From Chlorobiota bacterium (GTDB lineage: Bacteria > Bacteroidota > Bacteroidia > Bacteroidales > JAADGE01), in NCBI GenBank assembly GCA_013153575.1, contig JAADEE010000118.1, positions 1 through 5,601 on the forward strand: a stretch of 5,601 nucleotides of DNA, in the 5' to 3' direction. Positions 1 through 5,482 of the stretch are shown here, one piece after another. Under the pieces are notes generated by a model that saw nothing but the letters and a program-made list of their open reading frames with translations, was not told the DNA's origin and made no database searches. Position 1 is the first letter of the stretch. Each line of letters starts with the position of its first letter. A program made the position numbers and the translations under genes.

Positions 1-388
1 ATTTCCTATCAGGATTCATAAACACTTGAATACTTATTGCATTTAAAATAAGTAGGTTATCTTTTTTTCTTCTTAATTCATATTCAAAAATAAGTTTTGA
101 TGCAGGGTTTTCAATAATACTAATTGTCATTTCTGCTTCATCACCATAAAAAAGTTGGTTTTTATAATCAATATCTAATTTAACAATTGGCAACATAAAT
201 CCATAATTGTTGTAAACATCCATATAACCTAAACCATATTTTTTCCCAAATTCTTCACGAGCATCTTCCAGATATTTTACATAATTTCCATGCCATACAA
301 TTCCCATAGAATCAACTTCTCCGAAACGGATTTTTATATCAGTTTTTATTGTAATACGCTTGGCATTTGGGTACTTATTTCTTTTCAT
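1..388 (-). CDS. Acyl-CoA thioesterase, YbgC/4HBT hotdog family (3' end outside window)
   Basis: The frame starts at an ATG at 386-388 and stays open for 129 codons to the left edge, so the C-terminus and stop are missing. The protein is a hotdog-fold thioesterase that would hydrolyse acyl-CoA or acyl-ACP thioesters in the cytoplasm. The family signature is at residues 21-47: Arg-Phe-Gly-Glu-Val-Asp-Ser-Met-Gly-Ile-Val-Trp-His-Gly-Asn-Tyr, followed by a Tyr-Leu-Glu-Asp-Ala-Arg-Glu helix. Asp26 aligns with the catalytic Asp of 4-hydroxybenzoyl-CoA thioesterase, and His33/Asn35/Tyr36 match the conserved H-x-N-Y. Family members are about 130-150 residues, so little is missing. No Shine-Dalgarno motif precedes the start. 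The gene lies 57 bases after the BtpA-like gene, across a tandem repeat, and may or may not share its transcript. The substrate cannot be read from the sequence; Bacteroidota relatives with a similar motif occur near fatty-acid or aryl-polyene genes (from memory). Confidence 0.88.
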   Translation of the reverse strand, partial: MKRNKYPNAKRITIKTDIKIRFGEVDSMGIVWHGNYVKYLEDAREEFGKKYGLGYMDVYNNYGFMLPIVKLDIDYKNQLFYGDEAEMTISIIENPASKLIFEYELRRKKDNLLILNAISIQVFMNPDRK

Positions 389-412
389 TATATAAAATTG
401 TTTAATGCTTAA

Positions 413-457
413 TGTTTAGTTGTTTAGTGTTTAGTTGTTTAGTGTTTAGTTGTTTAG
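413..457. repeat. Tandem repeat, three perfect copies of a 15-bp unit
   Basis: The unit TGTTTAGTTGTTTAG (plus strand) occurs three times without mismatch at 413-427, 428-442 and 443-457. Each unit is itself a doubled heptamer (TGTTTAG) with one extra T. Two decayed heptamers, TGTTTAA and TGCTTAA, precede it at 399-412, giving eight heptamer-like blocks in all. The right-hand copy contains the stop codon (446-448) and the last three sense codons (Leu-Asn-Asn) of the BtpA-like gene. The rest fills most of the 57-base gap before the thioesterase start. Copy-number change by slippage is plausible. It would alter the leader length of the thioesterase but not the BtpA-like protein, because the stop is in the first copy read. 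Confidence 0.95.
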
Positions 458-1255
458 ATTATTAAAAACATTCATAAAATCTTGAATTCTTTTATTATCA
501 AGCTTATTTGCCCAATATCCGTTTTCTTTAAAGTATGAACCTATTATAAAAGCATCTGCAAATTTATAGAAGGTTTTAATGTTATCAGCATTAATTCCTG
601 AACCTATAAGAACAGGAATATTAGTATTTTTCTTAACCAATTCAACTTCTTTAACATTTGCCTCTGTTCCTGTTGAGTTACCTGTTATAATAACTCCATC
701 GATTAAGAAAAATTCAGCAGCTTTTGCTGTTTCTAGAATACTAACATCAGATGTTATTGAATGTGCTGAATGCTTCTTTTTAATATCTGTAAAGATTAAA
801 ATATTTTCTGCACCAATTTGTTTTTGAAATCTTTTAAGTTCTCCTGCATCTGAATTCATAAGTCCTTCATCTGCAATGTGCGAAAAAACATAACCTTCAG
901 CTCTTATGAAATCAGCACCTGCTGAATGTGCTGATGAAATTGCTTGTTTGTTTGCTCCTGCAAGTATCTGAATTCCTAACTTTAATGATGTTTGCCTTTT
1001 TATTTCATATGCAATTATGCTCATAAGTGTTGAAACTTCATGCCCAACATTTCTATTAAGATAAGGAATATCGTGCATGTTTTCAATCATAACTGTTTCA
1101 ATACCTGCACTTTCATATACTTTTGCTTCGGCAACAGCTTTATTAATTATTTCTTTAACAGAATTATTATAATTAGGAGTTCCCGGATTTGCCTCCGTAT
1201 GTATCATTGCAATTACTTGCTTCTTATTATTGAATAATTTATTGAATTTTGTCAT
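446..1255 (-). CDS. BtpA/SgcQ-family TIM-barrel protein
   Basis: This is a 269-residue protein of the BtpA family, named after a cyanobacterial protein needed for stable photosystem I, with relatives such as SgcQ of enteric bacteria. Most members occur in non-photosynthetic organisms and their reaction is not firmly known. The family is a TIM barrel resembling phosphate-binding enzymes. Visible landmarks are an N-terminal strand ending Ala-Met-Ile-His (16-19) with Pro-Gly-Thr-Pro (24-27), and Met-Ile-Glu-Asn-Met-His-Asp-Ile-Pro (56-64). Next come Ile-Arg-Ala-Glu-Gly (117-121), Thr-Asp-Ile-Lys-Lys-Lys-His (156-162), Val-Ile-Ile-Thr-Gly-Asn-Ser-Thr-Gly (188-196) and a C-terminal phosphate-loop-like Leu-Ile-Gly-Ser-Gly-Ile (216-221) with Ile-Ile-Gly-Ser (237-240). 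The length is normal for the family. The ATG at 1253-1255 puts the first strand about a dozen residues in, as expected, and has no Shine-Dalgarno motif. The gene is 71 bases downstream of the exported-protein gene. A sugar-phosphate or nucleoside-related role is possible but not shown here. Confidence 0.9.
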   Translation of the reverse strand: MTKFNKLFNNKKQVIAMIHTEANPGTPNYNNSVKEIINKAVAEAKVYESAGIETVMIENMHDIPYLNRNVGHEVSTLMSIIAYEIKRQTSLKLGIQILAGANKQAISSAHSAGADFIRAEGYVFSHIADEGLMNSDAGELKRFQKQIGAENILIFTDIKKKHSAHSITSDVSILETAKAAEFFLIDGVIITGNSTGTEANVKEVELVKKNTNIPVLIGSGINADNIKTFYKFADAFIIGSYFKENGYWANKLDNKRIQDFMNVFNNLNN

Positions 1256-1326
1256 TGAATTTTAATATTATTTATTCAAAAAGATATTTTATAGAATTAT
1301 ATTTTTTACAAAAAACAAAAATAATA

Positions 1327-2100
1327 TTACCAACCTGTTCTTAAAAGATTTCTTGCACCTTTAATTCCACATTTCTGATAATGATTGTATGCTCTTGCAG
1401 CTCTACTACGTATCTGCTCATCGGTTTCATTAAGCACCCAACCATCTAGTGCCCATTCTAATGTATATGCTTCTGCTGACATTAAACCTGCTGACCAAAT
1501 TAAAGGATTTGCTCCTGCATCTTTAATATATGGCAAAAAATAATCTTTACTATAACAAGCAATTATTATTACATCTCTTTCCTTATCACCTTTTGCAATT
1601 AAATGAGGATTAATTTTAACATCCATTAATCCATTATGACCTACATAAGCACATAAATCGGAAGCTCCTCCAAAGTTTATTTCTTTAGAACCAATTTTTA
1701 CACTTGTTTTAAAATACCCTGATGATGCATATAAAAAATCAAGAATTGTTTGTTTAATTTCTGCTCCATCATAAGCATCAGCAAGTAAATATGTATTTGT
1801 TCTTGCGTGTTTGAATACTACACGTTCTAAAATTTTATCAGTAGGATTTTTAATTGTTTTAATTAAATTCCAATCTTTGCTTTTAACTTTAAAATAATTT
1901 TTTACTCCATAACCTGCTCCCCAATATAAATTATGGCTAGCGTCTTGCCCATTTCCAATTCTTGCAGGAACAGGAACAATTCCTTGATTTTCATTATCGC
2001 ATAATGCAACAAAAACATGAATTGTTTTCATTTCTTGCGAAAGTGCAACATTTAGCGAGTAAAAAAATACCAAAAAGAATATTAATGTTTTAGTTTTCAT
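1327..2100 (-). CDS. Probable exported protein of unknown family; possible caspase-like (clan CD) fold
   Basis: I do not recognise a named family. The preferred start is the ATG at 2098-2100 (257 residues), because it begins a standard signal peptide: Met-Lys-Thr-Lys-Thr, a hydrophobic core Leu-Ile-Phe-Phe-Leu-Val-Phe-Phe, then Ala-Leu-Ser before Gln22 as a likely signal peptidase I site. Upstream in-frame ATGs at 2107-2109 and 2131-2133 fall inside hairpin arms and would put a polar stretch before the signal peptide. The mature protein opens with strand-like Ile-His-Val-Phe-Val-Ala-Leu-Cys-Asp-Asn (27-36), then Gly-Asn-Gly-Gln (49-52) and an aromatic Asn-Leu-Tyr-Trp-Gly block (57-61). Further on are a hydrophobic strand ending Gly-His-Asn-Gly (154-157), a second strand Val-Ile-Ile-Ile-Ala-Cys-Tyr-Ser (177-184), and a third, Pro-Leu-Ile-Trp-Ser-Ala (199-204). 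This order matches the His and Cys positions of caspase-fold peptidases (inference). The alternative is a non-enzymatic secreted protein. No lipobox, transmembrane helix or C-terminal sorting domain is visible. The gene sits behind the terminator after ackA. Confidence 0.85.
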   Translation of the reverse strand: MKTKTLIFFLVFFYSLNVALSQEMKTIHVFVALCDNENQGIVPVPARIGNGQDASHNLYWGAGYGVKNYFKVKSKDWNLIKTIKNPTDKILERVVFKHARTNTYLLADAYDGAEIKQTILDFLYASSGYFKTSVKIGSKEINFGGASDLCAYVGHNGLMDVKINPHLIAKGDKERDVIIIACYSKDYFLPYIKDAGANPLIWSAGLMSAEAYTLEWALDGWVLNETDEQIRSRAARAYNHYQKCGIKGARNLLRTGW

Positions 2101-2106
2101 AATATA

Positions 2107-2157
2107 CATTGTTTTATTGTTAAAAAAACGCATTGTTCTTCTTTCAATAAAACAATG
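2107..2157. repeat. Perfect 13-bp inverted repeat in front of the exported-protein gene
   Basis: CATTGTTTTATTG at 2107-2119 is the exact reverse complement of CAATAAAACAATG at 2145-2157, with a 25-base spacer. In minus-strand RNA it would form a 13-bp, mostly A-U hairpin beginning 9 bases after the ackA stop codon and ending 6 bases before the preferred start of the exported-protein gene. It uses the same upstream arm as the intrinsic terminator annotated at 2122-2158, so the two hairpins cannot form together. It could be an alternative fold, a protein-binding dyad or chance in AT-rich sequence. Confidence 0.85.
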
Positions 2158-2158
2158 C
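2122..2158 (-). terminator. Rho-independent terminator after ackA
   Basis: Read on the minus strand, an 8-bp stem GCATTGTT (2158-2151) pairs with AACAATGC (2137-2130) around a 13-base loop. One G and a run of seven T (2128-2122) follow. The stem starts only five bases after the ackA stop codon (2164-2166), which is where an operon terminator is expected. The stem has three G-C pairs and a fairly large loop, so termination may be partial and allow read-through into the exported-protein gene. Confidence 0.7.
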
Positions 2159-2163
2159 TATAA

Positions 2164-3363
2164 TTATTTTTCTTTTACTATTTCATAAGTATCCTGAGCA
2201 ATTACAAGTTCCTCATTTGTAGGAACAATCATAATTTTTGCTTTTGCATTATCTTTAGAAATAACTTTTTCTTTGCCTCTTGTTTTATTTTTTTCTTCAT
2301 CAAGTTCTAAACCTACAAAATCTAAGCCTTTACAAATATTAGAACGTAGTTCAATTGCATTTTCACCAATTCCTCCTGTAAATACCAGAATATCAACACC
2401 TCCCATTGCAGCAGCATAAGCGCCTATGTATTTTTTTACTCTGTAAGCATACATTTCAAGTCCTAATTTTGCACGTTCATTTCCTTCGGCTGCTTTTTCT
2501 TCAATTTCACGCATATCAGAAGAAACTCCGGTAATACCTAACATTCCACTAAATTTATTTATTAATACCGAAGATGTTTCAATACCTATTTCTTCTTTTT
2601 TCATTATGTATGTTAAAGCGCCTATGTCTAAATCACCTGCACGAGTTCCCATAATTAAACCTTCAACAGGTGTGAAACCCATTGATGTATCGACAGATTT
2701 GCCATCTTTAATTGCCGCTAATGATGCACCATTTCCAAGATGACATGAAATTATTTTTGTTCCTTCAGGTTTTGTTTTTAAAATTTCTAATGCTCTTGCT
2801 GAAACATATCTGTGTGAAGTTCCATGAAAACCGTATCTTCTAATTTTATATTTTTTGTATAAAGAATAAGGTATTCCGTACATATATGCTGAAGGTTTCA
2901 TACTTTGATGAAAGGCTGTATCGAAAACTGCAACTTGTGGAACTTCGGGCAATAGTGCTTGTAATGCATAAATTCCTTTAAGGTTAGCAGGATTATGAAG
3001 AGGTGCAAGTTCAACATTTTTTTCAAGAACTTTTATTACTTCATCGTTTATGTAAACACTTCCGCTAAAATCTTCTCCTCCATGCACAACTCTGTGCCCA
3101 ACAGCTTGTATTTCACTAAGTTCTTTAAGAACACCATGTTTTTCACTACTTAAAACTCCAAGTATATATTCAATTCCTATTTTATGGTCAAGAACATCAC
3201 CTTCAAATTTAACTTTTTCTCCGTTTGGTTTGTTTAACATTAAAAATGAACCTTTCATTCCTACTTTCTCAACAACTCCTGTTGATAAAACGGTTTCATT
3301 TTCCATGCTGAAAAATTCAAATTTAATTGATGAACTTCCGCAATTTAATACTAATATTTTCAT
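2164..3363 (-). CDS. ackA: Acetate kinase
   Basis: AckA transfers the phosphate of acetyl phosphate to ADP, giving acetate and ATP. It is the second step of the Pta-AckA route and works reversibly in the cytoplasm. The 399-residue length is typical and the protein looks complete. The N-terminal Leu-Asn-Cys-Gly-Ser-Ser-Ser (6-12) is the family signature. Residues matching the catalytic set described for the Methanosarcina thermophila enzyme sit at the same numbers here: Asn7, Arg91 (in His-Arg-Val-Val-His-Gly-Gly), Asp148 (Phe-Asp-Thr-Ala-Phe-His), His180 (Gly-Phe-His-Gly-Thr-Ser-His), Arg241 (Gly-Thr-Arg-Ala-Gly-Asp) and Glu384 (Thr-Asn-Glu-Glu). The nucleotide-binding Phe-Thr-Gly-Gly-Ile-Gly-Glu-Asn is at 328-335. 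The gene is 61 bases downstream of the dehydrogenase and is the last gene of the pta operon, closed by the terminator at 2122-2158. No Shine-Dalgarno motif precedes the ATG at 3361-3363. An inverted repeat lies 15 bases upstream. Confidence 0.98.
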   Translation of the reverse strand: MKILVLNCGSSSIKFEFFSMENETVLSTGVVEKVGMKGSFLMLNKPNGEKVKFEGDVLDHKIGIEYILGVLSSEKHGVLKELSEIQAVGHRVVHGGEDFSGSVYINDEVIKVLEKNVELAPLHNPANLKGIYALQALLPEVPQVAVFDTAFHQSMKPSAYMYGIPYSLYKKYKIRRYGFHGTSHRYVSARALEILKTKPEGTKIISCHLGNGASLAAIKDGKSVDTSMGFTPVEGLIMGTRAGDLDIGALTYIMKKEEIGIETSSVLINKFSGMLGITGVSSDMREIEEKAAEGNERAKLGLEMYAYRVKKYIGAYAAAMGGVDILVFTGGIGENAIELRSNICKGLDFVGLELDEEKNKTRGKEKVISKDNAKAKIMIVPTNEELVIAQDTYEIVKEK

Positions 3364-3377
3364 TATTTATATGATTT

Positions 3378-3407
3378 CATGCTTAAATCTAATAAATTAG
3401 AAGCATG
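3378..3407. repeat. Inverted repeat (hairpin) between the dehydrogenase gene and ackA
   Basis: CATGCTT at 3378-3384 is the reverse complement of AAGCATG at 3401-3407. Inside it, CTAA (3389-3392) can pair with TTAG (3397-3400), leaving a 4-base loop and a 4-base bulge on one side. On the coding (minus) strand it is followed by an A-rich stretch and the ackA start, not a T run, so it does not look like a terminator for these genes. It may be an RNA processing or stability stem, or a protein-binding dyad setting ackA expression apart from pta. Confidence 0.7.
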
Positions 3408-3424
3408 TATTTTTAATTATTTAA

Positions 3425-4411
3425 TTATTCAACGTGGGTACAAACTACTTTTTGTGTTTGGTCTTTAAGTTTGTAACCTAAATCATCGTATTTATAGAAA
3501 CCTTCGCAAGTTTTACGTCCAAAATGTTTTGCTCTAACTAACTTCTTAATAATTGGAGATGGTTTATATTTTCTGTCGCCAAATTCATTGTATAAATCAT
3601 CCATCCATCGAACAACACGCTCAAGACCTATTTTATCTGCCATTTCAAAAGGTCCAAGAGGCATTCCTAAACCTTTCTTCATAACAAAATCTATATCTTC
3701 CATTGAGCCAACACCTTCCATTAGCAAACTACATGCTTCTGAAATTAAACTTACTCCAAGTCTTACACTAATTAATCCCGGCGACTCTTCAACTGGAACA
3801 GGAATTTTATTAATAAGTTTTGCAAATTTTCTAATATTTTCACAAACTTCTTCAGAAGAATATAAACCTTTAACAACTTCAACTATTTGAGCATCAGGTG
3901 CTGTTGTTGAGAAATGAAGGCTTACACATCTGTCTTTATATTTTAAGTCTGATGAAAGTTCGGTAATTACAGAAGATGTAGAGTTTGTTGCAATTATTGT
4001 ATTTCTGCTAACATGGTCTTCAATTTGCTTAAATACACCTCTTCTTATATCTTTACTAAATTCTCTTGTTTTAGAAAGAATTGAATCTATAACTAAGTCG
4101 CATTCAGCAAAATCAGCATAATCTAAAGTACCTTTAATTCTTGATAAAATAAGTTTTTTATCATTTTGAGTCATTCCCCAGTGATTAATTTTTTCGTCAA
4201 GTTGTTCACTCATTTCTTGAAAAGCTTCGTCGATGAGTTTTTGGTTTAATTCTAAGAAAACAACCTCAATTCCTCTACTTGCAATCATTAAAGTTATGCC
4301 CTGCCCTGTTGTACCACAACCTACAACTCCAACTTTTGAAAATTTCATTCGTGGTGTTGCATTTTCACTAAGGCGATATTGTTCTATCGATTCTGTTATA
4401 ATTTCAGACAT
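3425..4411 (-). CDS. Atypical 3-hydroxyacyl-CoA (3-hydroxybutyryl-CoA) dehydrogenase
   Basis: The 328-residue protein has the two-domain layout of NAD-dependent 3-hydroxyacyl-CoA dehydrogenases, which interconvert 3-hydroxyacyl-CoA and 3-oxoacyl-CoA. The Rossmann motif Gly-Cys-Gly-Thr-Thr-Gly is at 31-36, with Glu54 closing the second strand, which favours NAD over NADP. The C-terminal domain carries Glu-Gly-Val-Gly-Ser-Met-Glu-Asp-Ile-Asp (232-241), Pro-Leu-Gly-Pro-Phe-Glu-Met-Ala-Asp (251-259) and Gly-Arg-Lys-Thr-x-Glu-Gly-Phe-Tyr (298-306). His166 and Glu178 keep the catalytic spacing of the human enzyme (His158/Glu170). However, the usual His-Phe-Phe-Asn-Pro reads His-Phe-Ser-Thr-Thr, the Ser137 position is Thr145, and the Asn208 position is Val216. 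About 24 residues precede the Rossmann fold; Met22 is an alternative start, but the ATG at 4409-4411 sits 30 bases after pta and is preferred. Its place between pta and ackA links it to acetyl-CoA and acyl-CoA fermentation. The substrate may differ from that of standard enzymes. Confidence 0.9.
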   Translation of the reverse strand: MSEIITESIEQYRLSENATPRMKFSKVGVVGCGTTGQGITLMIASRGIEVVFLELNQKLIDEAFQEMSEQLDEKINHWGMTQNDKKLILSRIKGTLDYADFAECDLVIDSILSKTREFSKDIRRGVFKQIEDHVSRNTIIATNSTSSVITELSSDLKYKDRCVSLHFSTTAPDAQIVEVVKGLYSSEEVCENIRKFAKLINKIPVPVEESPGLISVRLGVSLISEACSLLMEGVGSMEDIDFVMKKGLGMPLGPFEMADKIGLERVVRWMDDLYNEFGDRKYKPSPIIKKLVRAKHFGRKTCEGFYKYDDLGYKLKDQTQKVVCTHVE

Positions 4412-4441
4412 TTTATTTTATTATTTAATTCTGTATTTAAA

Positions 4442-5443
4442 CTATTTACGTCCTGCTTGGTTAGCTGTAATTGCAATTAGATTTACAATATCACTTACAG
4501 AACAACCTCTTGAAAGGTCATTTATTGGTGCTGCCATTCCTTGTAAAATTGGTCCTATTGCTTCAGCTTTTGCTAAACGTTGTACTAATTTATAAGAAAT
4601 ATTACCAGACTGTAAGTCAGGAAAAACAAGCACATTTGCTTCACCTGCGATTTTACTGTCGGGTGCTTTTTTCTTTCCTACGGAAGTAACTATTGCAGCA
4701 TCAGCTTGCATTTCTCCATCAATTTGCATATCGGGTGCCATTTCTTTTGCAATTTTTGTTGCTTCAACAACTTTATCAACCATTTCGTGTTTTGCACTTC
4801 CTTTTGTTGAGAAACTTAACATTGCAATTTTAGGTTCAATTCCTGCAATTGCTCTTGCAGTTTTTCCTGTTGAAACAGCAATTTGTGCAAGTTCTTGTGC
4901 ATTTGGGTCCGGGTGTACGGCACAATCGGCAAAAAGCATAAGACCGTCTTCACCAAATTGTTTATCGTTAACAAACATAAGGAATGTTCCTGAAACTACA
5001 CTAATTCCCGGTGCCGTTTTTACATATTGAAATGCAGGACGCAAAACATTTCCTGTTGCATTTGCTGCTCCTGCAACTTCGCCATCGGCATCACCGGCTT
5101 TTATCATAAGCACTGCCAAATATAACGGATTTTTAAGTAGCTCTAATGCTTCTTCTTTTTTTAATCCTTTATGTTTTCTTAATTCAACCATAAGGTCGGC
5201 ATATGCATCAATTTTATTGTAAGTTTCGTAATCAACTATTTCAATATTTTTTATATTCTTAAGCCCTAATGCTTCAGCATCTTTAAGAACTTTTGCTTTA
5301 TTTCCTATTAAAATAATTTCTGCAAGTTTTTCATTATAAGCAATATCTGCGGCTTTTAATGTTCTTTCATCATGACTTTCGGGTAAAACTATTCTTTGAT
5401 TTAGTTTTTTTGCGTTTTCGTGTATTTTATTTAGAAGATCCAT
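4442..5443 (-). CDS. pta: Phosphate acetyltransferase
   Basis: Pta converts acetyl-CoA and phosphate to acetyl phosphate and CoA, feeding the acetate kinase encoded two genes downstream. At 333 residues it is the short single-domain form (PTA_PTB domain only), without the N-terminal DRTGG/AAA-like regulatory region of the E. coli enzyme. The N-terminal strand Gln-Arg-Ile-Val-Leu-Pro-Glu (16-22) is typical. Asp-Ala-Asp-Gly-Glu-Val-Ala-Gly-Ala (118-126), Phe-Ala-Asp-Cys-Ala-Val (171-176) and Gly-Glu-Met-Gln-Ala-Asp-Ala-Ala (243-250) are family motifs. Ser311, Arg312 and Asp318 in Leu-Ser-Arg-Gly-Cys-Ser-Val-Ser-Asp match the catalytic Ser309/Arg310/Asp316 of the Methanosarcina enzyme. A phosphate butyryltransferase is the main alternative, but these motifs and the ackA neighbour favour acetyl transfer. 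It ends in TAG, 30 bases before the dehydrogenase, and appears to be the first gene of the operon. Confidence 0.97.
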   Translation of the reverse strand: MDLLNKIHENAKKLNQRIVLPESHDERTLKAADIAYNEKLAEIILIGNKAKVLKDAEALGLKNIKNIEIVDYETYNKIDAYADLMVELRKHKGLKKEEALELLKNPLYLAVLMIKAGDADGEVAGAANATGNVLRPAFQYVKTAPGISVVSGTFLMFVNDKQFGEDGLMLFADCAVHPDPNAQELAQIAVSTGKTARAIAGIEPKIAMLSFSTKGSAKHEMVDKVVEATKIAKEMAPDMQIDGEMQADAAIVTSVGKKKAPDSKIAGEANVLVFPDLQSGNISYKLVQRLAKAEAIGPILQGMAAPINDLSRGCSVSDIVNLIAITANQAGRK

Positions 5444-5474
5444 ATTTTTATTTGTTTTATATTCATATTTTCTG

Positions 5475-5482
5475 CAAAATTA
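5475..5482 (-). promoter_or_regulatory. Candidate Bacteroidota-type -7 box upstream of pta
   Basis: On the minus strand this reads TAATTTTG, a full match to the TAnnTTTG -7 consensus of Bacteroidota housekeeping promoters. Its last base is 31 bases before the pta ATG, which would give a short leader. I do not find a clear TTG -33 element at the usual distance, so the call rests on one box in AT-rich sequence. It is the only exact match I noticed in the gaps I inspected. Confidence 0.4.

Noticed and set aside
413..457. CRISPR array or phage attachment site
   Set aside because: The 15-bp units are directly adjacent without spacers, and there are no cas, integrase or tRNA genes nearby; it is a simple tandem repeat.
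579..827. Plus-strand open frame of about 80 codons
   Set aside because: It lies wholly inside the BtpA-like gene on the opposite strand, which has intact family motifs; the plus-strand translation resembles no protein and there is no leader.
1256..1326. Terminator or promoter in the gap upstream of the BtpA-like gene
   Set aside because: There are T runs and a loose A/T-only inverted repeat (about 1297-1324) and a near match to the -7 box, but no G-C pair in the stem and no exact consensus, so neither call is safe.
2101..2133. Upstream in-frame ATGs (2107-2109 and 2131-2133) as starts of the exported protein
   Set aside because: They lie in arms of the terminator and inverted repeat and would put a polar extension before a normal signal peptide that begins at 2100.
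2107..2157. Terminal inverted repeats of a miniature mobile element
   Set aside because: The arms enclose only 25 bases, no target-site duplication is evident, and the region is better explained as RNA structure after ackA.
3588..3890. Plus-strand open frame of 100 codons
   Set aside because: It is antisense to the dehydrogenase gene and its composition is a mirror of that gene's codons; no motif supports it.
4233..4595. Plus-strand open frame of 120 codons spanning the pta/dehydrogenase gap
   Set aside because: It overlaps the ends of two well-supported minus-strand genes; its hydrophobic stretch comes from the complement of AT-rich codons and it resembles no known protein.
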